Origin: Thermococcus sp.
Lineage (GTDB): Archaea > Methanobacteriota_B > Thermococci > Thermococcales > Thermococcaceae
Length of the DNA: 12,788 nucleotides
Assembly (NCBI GenBank): GCA_027065835.1
Contig: JAMONK010000092.1
Coordinates: 1-12,788 of the forward strand
Direction: 5' to 3'
The notes beneath the pieces were generated by a model. That model was not told the origin of the DNA. It ran no database searches and saw only the letters and a program-made list of their open reading frames with translations. Below are positions 1 to 6,377 of this stretch, one piece after another (position 1 is the stretch's first letter; each line of letters begins with the position of its first letter). Position numbers and translations under genes: made by a program.

Positions 1-873
1 CACCGCGTCGTTGGCCATGCCTTTTATCCACTCCGGCTTTATGACCCCGGGCCCGGGTCTCGTGAAGGATATGAGCACGTCTGCCCCCTTAAGCGCCTCC
101 TCCGGACCGCCTTCGATTCCCTCACTGTTGGTCTTCGAGAGGAGTTCGCCCCTGTGGGGGAAGAGCTCCTCAAGCGGCAGGTCCGGGGTCAGAACCCCAG
201 GCTTCCCATCAACCAGCTCCACAACTCTGACGTTTTCCGGCTTTACCCCCGCGCTGGTTATGATCCTGAGCGTTGCAAAGCCCGCCGCCCCGGCGCCGAA
301 GAGGGCAACGGTTATCCCATCCAGCTTCTTGCCGACGACTTTAAGGGCGTTTATGAGGGCGGCGAGAACGACGGCGGCGGTCCCCTGCTGGTCGTCGTGG
401 AAAACTGGAATGTCCAGCTCGTTACGGAGTCTTTCGAGGATGTAGAAGCACTTGGGCGAGGAGATATCCTCGAGGTTTATTCCGCCGAAGGACGGAGTGA
501 CTGCCTTAACAACCTCGATGAATCTTTCGGGGTCCTTTTCGGCTAGGACAAGAGGAAACGCATCCACTCCACCGAATGCCTTGAAGAGGAGCGCCTTCCC
601 CTCCATCACCGGGAGGGCCGCTGAGGGACCTACATCGCCGAGGCCCAGCACGCGCGTTCCGTCGCTTATCACCGCAACGGTGTTGCACCTGTTTGTGTAC
701 TCACAGGGGTCCTCCCCACCGGCTATTGCCCTTGAGACCTCCGCCACACCGGGGGTGTAGGCGAGGCTGAGCGTTTCCTTCGTGAGGGGGACCTTTGGAA
801 TGACCTCGAGCTTTCCGTTGCCGGGGAAGTTGCCCCTGTGGAACTCGAGGGGGGTCTTTGCTTTCGCGTCCAT
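1..873 (-). CDS. NAD(P)-dependent malic enzyme, 3' end cut by window edge
   Basis: Oxidative decarboxylation of malate to pyruvate plus CO2 in the cytoplasm, with reduction of NAD(P)+. I translated 291 residues from the ATG at 873; the frame runs off the left edge without a stop. Visible family motifs are LAYTPGVA (Tyr39, general acid), EGKALLFK (Lys93, probable general base), GINLED (metal ligands Glu135/Asp136), FHDDQQGTA (Asp160/161) and the Rossmann motif FGAGAAG at 192-198. These are the order and spacing of prokaryotic malic enzymes, which are about 430-440 residues long, so roughly 145 C-terminal residues are missing. The start lies one base after the stop of the upstream malate dehydrogenase, so the two are almost certainly cotranscribed and translationally coupled. 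Cofactor preference (NAD or NADP) cannot be read from the visible part. Confidence 0.93.
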   Translation of the reverse strand, partial: MDAKAKTPLEFHRGNFPGNGKLEVIPKVPLTKETLSLAYTPGVAEVSRAIAGGEDPCEYTNRCNTVAVISDGTRVLGLGDVGPSAALPVMEGKALLFKAFGGVDAFPLVLAEKDPERFIEVVKAVTPSFGGINLEDISSPKCFYILERLRNELDIPVFHDDQQGTAAVVLAALINALKVVGKKLDGITVALFGAGAAGFATLRIITSAGVKPENVRVVELVDGKPGVLTPDLPLEELFPHRGELLSKTNSEGIEGGPEEALKGADVLISFTRPGPGVIKPEWIKGMANDAV

Positions 874-874
874 C

Positions 875-1978
875 TCAACCGCCTTCTTCCATGAGTTTCC
901 CGACCCCTGTTTCCATCCCTATCCTGTTGAGCTCCCTGAGGACCCCCACGTAGATTGGGATGCCGAGTCTGAGCCTCGTCTCCATGGTCAGGAAGCCTTT
1001 CTCCCCGTGCACCCATATCCTCTCGAAACGCGGGTGTTTTTTCGATGTCTTTAGTTCCGACATCATGGCCTCCATCCTAGACTTAAACTCCTCAACCGGG
1101 GTGAAGTTCTCGATCTTTATCGCCATGAAGAAGTGATCGACCTCGCTGTTCCGCTCTTCGGTGTTCCCCACGTGCCTGCTCCACGTCCCGCCACTTAGAA
1201 CGCCCGTGAGAACGTCGACCATGAGACTGAGTCCGTATCCCTTGTGGCCGCCGAAAAGCTCGCCGAGACCCCCGAGGGGCAGCAGGGCGCCGCCGGAGAA
1301 GACCTCCCTAACGTCCGTTGTTACGTCGCCTTCCCCGTTAATCGCCCAGCCCTCGGGGATGGGCTTCCCCTTCCTCCGGTAGACCTCGAGCTTTCCTATG
1401 GGGACGATGCTCGTCGCCATGTCCAGGAGAAACGGTCTTCCATGGGTGGGGGCCGCTACTGAGATTGGGTTTGTGCCGAGGAACCTCTCGACGCCCCCCG
1501 TTGGTGCGACCAGTGGCCTGGAGTTCGTCATGCTGATCCCTATCATGTCCCTCTCGGCGGCCATGAGGGAGTAGTAGCCCGCTATCCCGTAGTGGTTGCT
1601 GTTCCTCACGGTCACGACTCCGATTCCGGATTTCTCGGCCTTTTCAATGGCGAGTTCCATTGCGAGCCTGCCCACAACCTGTCCGAGTCCCTCATCTCCG
1701 TCCACCAGAGCGTAGCTCGGTCCTTCCCTCAAAACCCGTATCCTTGGATGAACGTTAACGCCGCCGCTCCTTATCCCGTCCACGTATCGTCTGAGCCTCT
1801 GGACCCCGTGGCTCTCAACACCCCTGAGGTCCGCCATCACGAGATTGTCTGCGACGATTTTGGCGTCTTCCCCCGGGACACCAATACTTTCGAGCACACT
1901 AGCGACGAACGAGAAGAGCCTTTCCTTTGGAACCCTCACGTAGTCCCCATCCGGGGAACCCTTCTCATAGGAAGTCAT
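875..1978 (-). CDS. Malate/L-lactate (L-sulfolactate) dehydrogenase family oxidoreductase, Ldh_2 type
   Basis: A cytoplasmic NAD(P)-dependent 2-hydroxyacid dehydrogenase of the Ldh_2 family (not the Rossmann LDH/MDH family), 367 aa, the usual length. Motifs in order: RGVESHG at 52-58, NSNHYG at 126-131 with the catalytic His129, GTNPIS at 168-173, DMATS at 186-190, and the glycine-rich GHKGYGL at 244-250. Thermococcales members are generally annotated as malate dehydrogenase; the adjacent malic enzyme supports malate as substrate, but sulfolactate or other 2-hydroxyacids are possible. The start is the ATG at 1978, preceded by GGTGAT three bases upstream. The open frame continues upstream to 2197, but that extension runs antisense through the tRNA gene and is not protein. 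A TATA-like element lies at 2010-2019. First gene of a two-gene malate operon. Confidence 0.93.
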   Translation of the reverse strand: MTSYEKGSPDGDYVRVPKERLFSFVASVLESIGVPGEDAKIVADNLVMADLRGVESHGVQRLRRYVDGIRSGGVNVHPRIRVLREGPSYALVDGDEGLGQVVGRLAMELAIEKAEKSGIGVVTVRNSNHYGIAGYYSLMAAERDMIGISMTNSRPLVAPTGGVERFLGTNPISVAAPTHGRPFLLDMATSIVPIGKLEVYRRKGKPIPEGWAINGEGDVTTDVREVFSGGALLPLGGLGELFGGHKGYGLSLMVDVLTGVLSGGTWSRHVGNTEERNSEVDHFFMAIKIENFTPVEEFKSRMEAMMSELKTSKKHPRFERIWVHGEKGFLTMETRLRLGIPIYVGVLRELNRIGMETGVGKLMEEGG

Positions 1979-2009
1979 CGAATCACCGGGTATGGTTGGG
2001 GGTAGGGGG

Positions 2010-2019
2010 TTAAATACTT
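2010..2019 (-). promoter_or_regulatory. TATA-like promoter of the malate operon
   Basis: Read on the minus strand the site is AAGTATTTAA. Its centre is about 25 bases upstream of the expected transcription start near 1990, leaving a leader of about 10 bases that holds the GGTGAT ribosome binding site. The position fits archaeal promoters; no start site has been measured. Confidence 0.5.
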
Positions 2020-2040
2020 CTCCCCGGTGGAGACCAAAAG

Positions 2041-2049
2041 CTTTTAAAG
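2041..2049 (+). promoter_or_regulatory. TATA box of tRNA-Ala
   Basis: CTTTTAAAG is centred about 33 bases before the first base of the mature tRNA. This predicts a transcript beginning a few bases upstream of the tRNA, as is usual for archaeal tRNA genes. The box is part of a near-palindromic AT stretch (2036-2049) in the divergent region shared with the malate operon. Confidence 0.6.
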
Positions 2050-2077
2050 TCCGGTCAAGTTCACTAATACCGGGTGT

Positions 2078-2155
2078 GGGCCGGTAGCTCAGCCTGGTAT
2101 GAGCGCCGCCCTCGCAAGGCGGAGGCCGCGGGTTCAAATCCCGCCCGGTCCACCA
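2078..2155 (+). tRNA. tRNA-Ala, anticodon CGC, CCA encoded
   Basis: Complete cloverleaf. Acceptor stem GGGCCGG (2078-2084) pairs with CCGGTCC (2145-2151) and includes the G3:U70 wobble pair that marks alanine tRNAs. D arm GCTC/GAGC; anticodon stem CCGCC/GGCGG (2106-2110 with 2118-2122) around the loop CTCGCAA, anticodon CGC at 2113-2115; T arm GCGGG TTCAAAT CCCGC at 2128-2144. Discriminator A2152 is followed by an encoded CCA at 2153-2155. No intron. It decodes GCG alanine codons. Confidence 0.97.
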
Positions 2156-2194
2156 GACAGCACCTCGTTCTTTAGACGGTACTCGGTGAAGTTG

Positions 2195-2204
2195 CATTTT
2201 TAAG
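2195..2204 (+). promoter_or_regulatory. Possible TATA box of the M20 hydrolase gene
   Basis: CATTTTTAAG predicts a transcript starting near 2222-2226. The leader would then be very short and contain the AGGTGAT ribosome binding site at 2226-2232. The spacing is good but the element is a weak match. The roughly 80 bases between the tRNA and this gene show nothing else recognisable. Confidence 0.4.
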
Positions 2205-2225
2205 GTGTTCCCCCCTTCTAACCCC

Positions 2226-2232
2226 AGGTGAT
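2226..2232 (+). promoter_or_regulatory. Ribosome binding site that decides the M20 start
   Basis: AGGTGAT ends four bases before the GTG at 2237. An alternative GTG at 2228 lies inside this site and has no Shine-Dalgarno sequence of its own, so 2237 is preferred. Confidence 0.55.
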
Positions 2233-2236
2233 CCTG

Positions 2237-3346
2237 GTGGAGTTTGAACTCCTGAAGAAGCTCGTATCAATTCCCTCGCACTTTGGAAACGAGGGGAGAA
2301 TCTCACGCTTTCTGGAGTCCTTCCTTGAAGAGCACGGCTTCAGCGTCGAGACCGTGGAGGTGGAGGGCTTCGGGAGCGACATCATCGCCCGCCTGCCAGG
2401 GTACGGCCCCACTGTTGTTCTCAACGGTCACATGGATACTGTGGGTCTCTCCGACGGCTGGAGGAGAAACCCCTGGGGAGAGCTTGATGGTGGCCGCTTC
2501 TACGGCCTTGGGAGTGCCGACATGAAGGCTGGCCTGGCGGCCCTGCTGGCGGCGTTCGTGGAGCTTGGTGAGCTTTCCAGGGATGAGAGGCCGAACGTTA
2601 TCCTAACCGCGGTCAGCGATGAGGAGGGGTACTCACGGGGGACGTGGAGGCTGATAGAGGGCGGAAAACTTGAGGGGGCCGACGTGGTCTTAGTTGGTGA
2701 GCCGACGAACGAAACGCTTATGCTGGGGGCGCGCGGAAGGTTCGTGGTTCGGGTGGAAGCTTTCGGGAAGAAAGCTCACGCCGCTAGGCCCGAGCTGGGT
2801 GTGAACGCCGTTGAAGAACTTGGGCGGCTTGTGGGGAACCTCAGGCGGGTTCGTTTGAGGAGACATGGAAAGCTCGGACGGGGTTCGTACTGCACGCTCC
2901 ACCTCGAGGGTTCCGCGGATGGCCTCAGCGTCCCGGACAGTGCCGTGGCCATCCTGGACAGACACGTTGTGGTTGGGGAGGACTGGGATGAGGTGGTCGC
3001 GGAGCTCACGGATCTGGCGGGGAGGCTGGGGTTGAAATCCGACCTGCGGATCTCCAAGTTTCCCAGACCAACCCCCGAGATGCTCCCCTACGTCGTGCGG
3101 GAAAATAACCACTTTGTGAACCTGTTTAGAAAGGTTTACCGCCGTCTTTTCGGCTCGATACCGGACATCACGTACGGCAGGAGCGTAGGGGACTTCAACT
3201 ACCTCGCGACCTACCTGGAGGTGCCCACGCTGGTGTACGGGCCCGTTGGTGGAAACTGGCACTCCGCCGATGAGTGGGTCAGCATCGACTCATTGAGAAG
3301 GGTTAAGGAGTTTTACGTTGAATACCTGAAGGCCCTCGCAGAATGA
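2237..3346 (+). CDS. M20-family metallohydrolase, ArgE/DapE-like
   Basis: Zinc-dependent amidohydrolase or peptidase of the acetylornithine deacetylase / succinyl-diaminopimelate desuccinylase group, probably cytoplasmic, 369 aa. From the GTG at 2237 the di-metal site is complete: GHMDTVG with His65 and Asp67, GLGSADMKAG with bridging Asp95, SDEE with catalytic Glu129 and metal ligand Glu130, GEPT with Glu155, and NWHS with His342. Residues about 175-285 form the dimerisation domain, including AHAARPELGVNA. The substrate cannot be assigned: the gene stands alone, away from arginine or lysine genes, so acetylornithine deacetylase, a LysW-type hydrolase or a carboxypeptidase all remain possible. 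GTG 2228 would add three residues. The gene ends 14 bases before the convergent protease gene. Confidence 0.9.
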   Translation: MEFELLKKLVSIPSHFGNEGRISRFLESFLEEHGFSVETVEVEGFGSDIIARLPGYGPTVVLNGHMDTVGLSDGWRRNPWGELDGGRFYGLGSADMKAGLAALLAAFVELGELSRDERPNVILTAVSDEEGYSRGTWRLIEGGKLEGADVVLVGEPTNETLMLGARGRFVVRVEAFGKKAHAARPELGVNAVEELGRLVGNLRRVRLRRHGKLGRGSYCTLHLEGSADGLSVPDSAVAILDRHVVVGEDWDEVVAELTDLAGRLGLKSDLRISKFPRPTPEMLPYVVRENNHFVNLFRKVYRRLFGSIPDITYGRSVGDFNYLATYLEVPTLVYGPVGGNWHSADEWVSIDSLRRVKEFYVEYLKALAE

Positions 3347-3353
3347 AAAATAA
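3344..3353 (-). terminator. Possible U-run terminator of the protease gene
   Basis: Just after the protease stop the minus strand reads through TTATTTTTCA, a run of T typical of archaeal intrinsic termination. It overlaps the last codons of the convergent M20 gene. No hairpin is required or seen. Confidence 0.35.
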
Positions 3354-3360
3354 GGGGGCC

Positions 3361-5283
3361 TCACATCTTCTTTCCTACAAGGGCCCCGAGAACGAAGGCA
3401 CCAACGGCTATGGAGATCCATAAAGCTTCGTTGTCTGCGTTTCCCCCGGTCTGGCTCGGGGTTGAACTTGGGCTGGAGGTGCTGCTGGGTACGGTCATGG
3501 TGGGCAGCGGCGCCGGTGAGCTTGTGTTCGTTGAGGTTTCCTCCCCCTGCGGTGGGGTGCTTAGAAACAGCTGGGCGGTTTCCCTGGCGTACTGGTAGAA
3601 TATCATCGCGGTCTGAAGGTCTTCGGGCTTTCCGCTCTTCTCGTAGCTCTCGGCGAACTCGTAGTACGCCACCGCTAGAACTGGTACTATCCCCTGCTCC
3701 TGGGCGAGTCCTATGGCAGTCCTGGCGTCCTCCTTCATGGTCTCAAGTTTGTCCATGATGACCGTCTCGTTGTCTATACCGAGGGTATCCAGGAAGACCT
3801 CGGCCCTTATGCGGGCCTCCATGGCGGTGAACAGTGCCGCGGAGTACTTGCCGTCTTCATAGTACTGCTCGGCTTTCTCTATCTCGTTGAGGAGGTCGTT
3901 TCCTATAACGTTGCCGTACATGGAGTCGATGTAGGTCACTATCAGGTTCGAGCTGTCTATGTAGTCCCTGGCCGTTGTCCTCACTACGTCGGGGTTTATG
4001 GTCTCCCCCTTTGCGAAGCGCTCCCCCAGGTTTTTCCAGAACACCGCCGTCTTGGCCCTTTCATACGCGTAGGACGCGTCCCCTATGGCATCCCAGTAGT
4101 CGTTGTTGTAGTAGTACTTCCACGCTTCGTCCAGTGAGCTCTTGGCGTCTTCCACCCTCTCCTGGGCGGCCGCCACCGCCTGCAACATCGTGGTGCCCCT
4201 TATGGTGACGTTTGAGACCTGGGTCTCGGTGGCGTTGATCTCCTCGTTGACCTTCTTCAGTATCCTCTCGACGTCCTCCCCGCCCTTTATCCCAAGGTAC
4301 CAGTCAACGTGTCTTATAATGATCCTCGCCTGGAAATCCTTGCTCAGGGTTGTGTAGTACATCTCATCGCTCAGCGACTCCTTGGAGGAGTTGAGGAGCG
4401 CCCCCGCCTGGGTTAGTGCGTTCATGAGTACACTGTACGTCTCGTAGTTAACGTTGCTGTTCCTGAGTTTCTTGAGGGTGGCCTTGTAGTAGGCGCTCGT
4501 GTTGGCGTAGTCGCTCACCGCGTCCCCCTTAAGGAAGCTGGTGTTTATCTTGACGTTTCCGTTGGGGGTCGGTTTCTGGAGATGGTGTCCCGTGAAATAG
4601 TAAACCGCGTCGTAGATGTCCTTGATCTCGATAACCTTCAATCCCCAGCGCTCTTTGGCGTATTCCGCCACGTCAACCTTCTCCGTTGTGCTGTGTATCT
4701 CAACGACCCCCCCGATCTCCGTTCTGTTCGTCTTCTGCACGTACTGAATTCTCTGTCCCTCCGGTATCAGAAACAGCTCTGCACCGGCTTGATGGGCCGC
4801 TGAGGCCTTTTCAAGTATTCCACCAACCGGACCTATCGTTCCGTCGGGGTTTATCATGCCCGTCATCATGACCTTCGGGTTGAGCTTCCACCCCTCCAGT
4901 GCCGCGATTATACCAACGGTCATCGTTCCACCTGCGGAGGGGCCCCCTATGATGGGTGAATCCGCCTTTATCTGGATGAAAACATCGTACTTGTCCATGT
5001 TCACCCCGAGCACTTTGCCTGCTACCTGGGCGGCTAGCCTTGCGCTGGCCTGCATATCGACCTGGGCCAGGGGCCACGTTTCCACGTAGACGTGTCCGCT
5101 TCCGGGTGCCACAGTTATGACGAAATCCGTTGCAACCCCGACAAGCTCTCCGGTTGACGTCTTTGAGACTGCTGGGGCCTTGAGTATAACCGTGTGCCCT
5201 TCGGAGGGACATTGCGCCGCTGTGAGGGCCGCTGAAGATGCTATAAACAGAAGCACCAGTATTGATGCTATTATTCTTCTCAT
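3361..5283 (-). CDS. Secreted, C-terminally anchored Lon-like serine protease (archaeal S16-type, COG1750-like)
   Basis: 640 aa. A signal peptide (Arg-Arg then a hydrophobic stretch at about 4-23, probable cleavage near 23-24) leads to a Lon-type proteolytic domain at about 28-235. The catalytic dyad is visible: GGPSAGGT places Ser116, and GGILEKASAAHQAG places Lys159. No AAA+ ATPase domain is present, unlike cytoplasmic Lon. Residues about 250-580 are helical, Tyr-, Asn- and Ala-rich and carry N-glycosylation sequons. A Ser/Thr/Pro-rich stalk at about 580-615 precedes a membrane anchor at about 620-637 with a Lys-Lys end. The protease should therefore face outside and work without ATP. The start at 5283 follows GGTGGGGAG. 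The substrate is unknown; protein quality control or processing at the cell surface is an inference. Confidence 0.88.
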   Translation of the reverse strand: MRRIIASILVLLFIASSAALTAAQCPSEGHTVILKAPAVSKTSTGELVGVATDFVITVAPGSGHVYVETWPLAQVDMQASARLAAQVAGKVLGVNMDKYDVFIQIKADSPIIGGPSAGGTMTVGIIAALEGWKLNPKVMMTGMINPDGTIGPVGGILEKASAAHQAGAELFLIPEGQRIQYVQKTNRTEIGGVVEIHSTTEKVDVAEYAKERWGLKVIEIKDIYDAVYYFTGHHLQKPTPNGNVKINTSFLKGDAVSDYANTSAYYKATLKKLRNSNVNYETYSVLMNALTQAGALLNSSKESLSDEMYYTTLSKDFQARIIIRHVDWYLGIKGGEDVERILKKVNEEINATETQVSNVTIRGTTMLQAVAAAQERVEDAKSSLDEAWKYYYNNDYWDAIGDASYAYERAKTAVFWKNLGERFAKGETINPDVVRTTARDYIDSSNLIVTYIDSMYGNVIGNDLLNEIEKAEQYYEDGKYSAALFTAMEARIRAEVFLDTLGIDNETVIMDKLETMKEDARTAIGLAQEQGIVPVLAVAYYEFAESYEKSGKPEDLQTAMIFYQYARETAQLFLSTPPQGEETSTNTSSPAPLPTMTVPSSTSSPSSTPSQTGGNADNEALWISIAVGAFVLGALVGKKM

Positions 5284-5285
5284 AT

Positions 5286-5294
5286 CTCCCCACC
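5286..5294 (-). promoter_or_regulatory. Ribosome binding site of the protease
   Basis: On the minus strand GGTGGGGAG lies two bases before the ATG at 5283. Together with the signal peptide that begins immediately at this ATG, it fixes the start. Confidence 0.55.
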
Positions 5295-5311
5295 GGTTTT
5301 AGTTCCATAAA

Positions 5312-5324
5312 GGTTTAATAAATC
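5312..5324 (-). promoter_or_regulatory. TATA box of the protease gene
   Basis: The minus strand reads GATTTATTAAACC. Its centre is about 25 bases before the predicted transcription start near 5293, giving a leader of about 10 bases. The motif TGAACCAC (5329-5336) sits directly upstream of it, where an activator or repressor could act. Confidence 0.55.
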
Positions 5325-5348
5325 GTTTGTGGTTCAACGCTCTAAGGC

Positions 5349-5401
5349 GCCCTCTTAGCTGGAGGGCCTCCCGTTAGCCTGTGGTTTGGCCTCCCAACCA
5401 C
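5349..5401. other. Two GC-rich hairpins in the intergenic region
   Basis: GCCCTC (5349-5354) pairs with GAGGGC (5362-5367) across a 7-base loop. GTGGTT (5381-5386) pairs with AACCAC (5396-5401) across a 9-base loop. They lie between the end of the small membrane protein gene and the protease promoter. They could be RNA structure, a weak terminator or paired protein binding sites. I find no C/D box and no other known RNA signature, and no T run follows on the minus strand. Confidence 0.35.
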
Positions 5402-5443
5402 CAGAAGTGCGCTGAAATAGAGGTATTGTCCTGTACGGGCTGT

Positions 5444-5698
5444 TCACCGCCGCCATAGGGCCAGGATAAGCAGCAGGAGAACCAGGACCTCCAGTGAGTT
5501 TATGAGCAGGCCGATGTCTTTCTCTATGCCCCGTGAGATGGATAAGGCCTCTATCACCTTCTTTATCGCGAACAGCAGGAACGCGATGAGCAGGTACAGC
5601 GCCGCCCTCAGGTGGCTTTTTCTATACGCTATGAACGATACCCCGGCAAGGGTCAATGCCAGGAGCATGGCGATCACGGTCAGGAGGATTTCAATCAT
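5444..5698 (-). CDS. Small three-helix membrane protein, coupled to the regulator
   Basis: 84 aa from the ATG at 5698, almost entirely membrane: helices at about 3-24, 31-49 and 66-81, with short basic loops (YRKSHLR, KK) and a basic end (WRR). GGTGAT ends four bases before this ATG, which is why I prefer it to the in-frame TTG 5710, GTG 5707 or ATG 5704. The start lies inside the last codons of the regulator gene (8-base overlap), so translation is coupled. I cannot name the family with confidence; small hydrophobic partners next to winged-helix regulators are seen in other archaea. It may be a membrane partner or signal input for the regulator, or its target. That is inference from position only. 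Confidence 0.75.
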   Translation of the reverse strand: MIEILLTVIAMLLALTLAGVSFIAYRKSHLRAALYLLIAFLLFAIKKVIEALSISRGIEKDIGLLINSLEVLVLLLLILALWRR

Positions 5699-6203
5699 TC
5701 TCATCACCAAGGCTCGTGAGTATATCTATGAGTCTATCCGCCAGCGTTTCCCATATACCAGGACGGTAGTTCCGGATGATGCGGGCTATCAGCTCCGGGT
5801 CGTAGTTCAGGGAGTAGACCACCTTCTTCCCTTCCCGCCTGTCGCTCACCGTTCCAAGTTTCTTCAGCTCCCACATGTGGTAGCTTACGGTGGGCTGGCT
5901 TATCCCAAGGGCACTCGCTATCTCACTCTGGCTCTTCGGTCCCTCCATGAGGAGGAGCAGTATCCGTCTTCTGGTCTCTGTCGAGATGGCTATGACCAGC
6001 TTCTCGTACTCCCCTTCAAATCCAGCCGGGAAGATGTAGCGCCTCTTACCGAGCTTCCTTGAAAACACTTTCCCCTCCCTTTCGAGGACACGGAGGTGGT
6101 ACTGAAGGTCCCCTATCCCCAGCCCTAGTGCCCTGGCAAGTTCCCTGAACGTCACCCCGGGCCTGTGAGTTATGTAGTTAAGTATCTCGCCACGTCTTTC
6201 CAT
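5691..6203 (-). CDS. Transcriptional regulator with two winged-helix domains (COG3398-like)
   Basis: 170 aa, cytoplasmic DNA-binding protein. The first winged helix spans about 4-59; its recognition region is around FRELARALGLGIGDLQYHL. The second, ArsR-like one spans about 74-133, with the turn at SEIASALGISQPTVSYHM and a wing at DRREGKKVVYSL. Residues 134-170 are a helical tail that may dimerise. No Cys cluster or other metal site is visible, so metal sensing in the ArsR manner is unlikely. The start ATG at 6203 has no clear Shine-Dalgarno sequence, so the mRNA may be leaderless or nearly so. An inverted repeat at 6206-6229 just upstream suggests self-control. The 3' end overlaps the small membrane protein gene. 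Confidence 0.87.
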   Translation of the reverse strand: MERRGEILNYITHRPGVTFRELARALGLGIGDLQYHLRVLEREGKVFSRKLGKRRYIFPAGFEGEYEKLVIAISTETRRRILLLLMEGPKSQSEIASALGISQPTVSYHMWELKKLGTVSDRREGKKVVYSLNYDPELIARIIRNYRPGIWETLADRLIDILTSLGDEND

Positions 6204-6205
6204 TT

Positions 6206-6229
6206 TGAACCCTTAACTTTAGTGGTTCA
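6206..6229. promoter_or_regulatory. Inverted repeat, candidate operator of the two-HTH regulator
   Basis: TGAACC (6206-6211) and GGTTCA (6224-6229) are exact inverted copies separated by 12 bases. They end three bases before the regulator start codon, over the expected transcription start. A TATA-like CTATAG lies just upstream at 6235-6240 on the minus strand. A dimeric regulator bound here would block its own promoter. Confidence 0.5.
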
Positions 6230-6337
6230 TCAATCTATAGTTCTCCAGGATGATGGTATTTTTCCTTTTTATAATCTCCGGTGCACCCGGCACTTGCCGA
6301 ACGTTTAATGGTGGCCCCCGTTGGGTACACGGCAAAA

Positions 6338-6347
6338 CGTATATATC
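6338..6347 (+). promoter_or_regulatory. Promoter (BRE/TATA) of the ferritin-like gene
   Basis: CGTATATATC with A-rich BRE-like bases upstream (6334-6337) is a strong archaeal TATA box. It predicts transcription from about 6366-6369, leaving a leader of about 10 bases that holds the GGTGGGGG ribosome binding site (6369-6376). This argues for the start at 6378 rather than the ATG at 6366. The rest of the intergenic region from 6230 holds a GGTGCACC palindrome (6280-6287) and the TTGCCG/CGGCAA repeat. Confidence 0.7.
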
Positions 6348-6377
6348 TTGCGCGTCTAAACCCGTATGGTGGGGGGC

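Noticed and set aside
1979..2197. N-terminal extension of the malate dehydrogenase frame upstream of 1978
   Set aside because: It translates the antisense of the tRNA-Ala gene (the well known GRDLNPRPPPCEGGAHTR artefact). The ATG at 1978 has a good ribosome binding site and matches family length.
5205..5283. Lipoprotein signal in the protease (Cys25 near the signal peptide end)
   Set aside because: The residues before Cys (AAQC) do not fit a lipobox, and the protein has its own C-terminal anchor.
5349..5401. C/D-box sRNA or riboswitch between the small membrane protein and the protease
   Set aside because: No RTGATGA and CTGA box pair and no known riboswitch core found on either strand; left as unexplained structure.
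5502..6062. Plus-strand open frame opposite the regulator
   Set aside because: Antisense to a clear two-HTH regulator; no ribosome binding site or domain.
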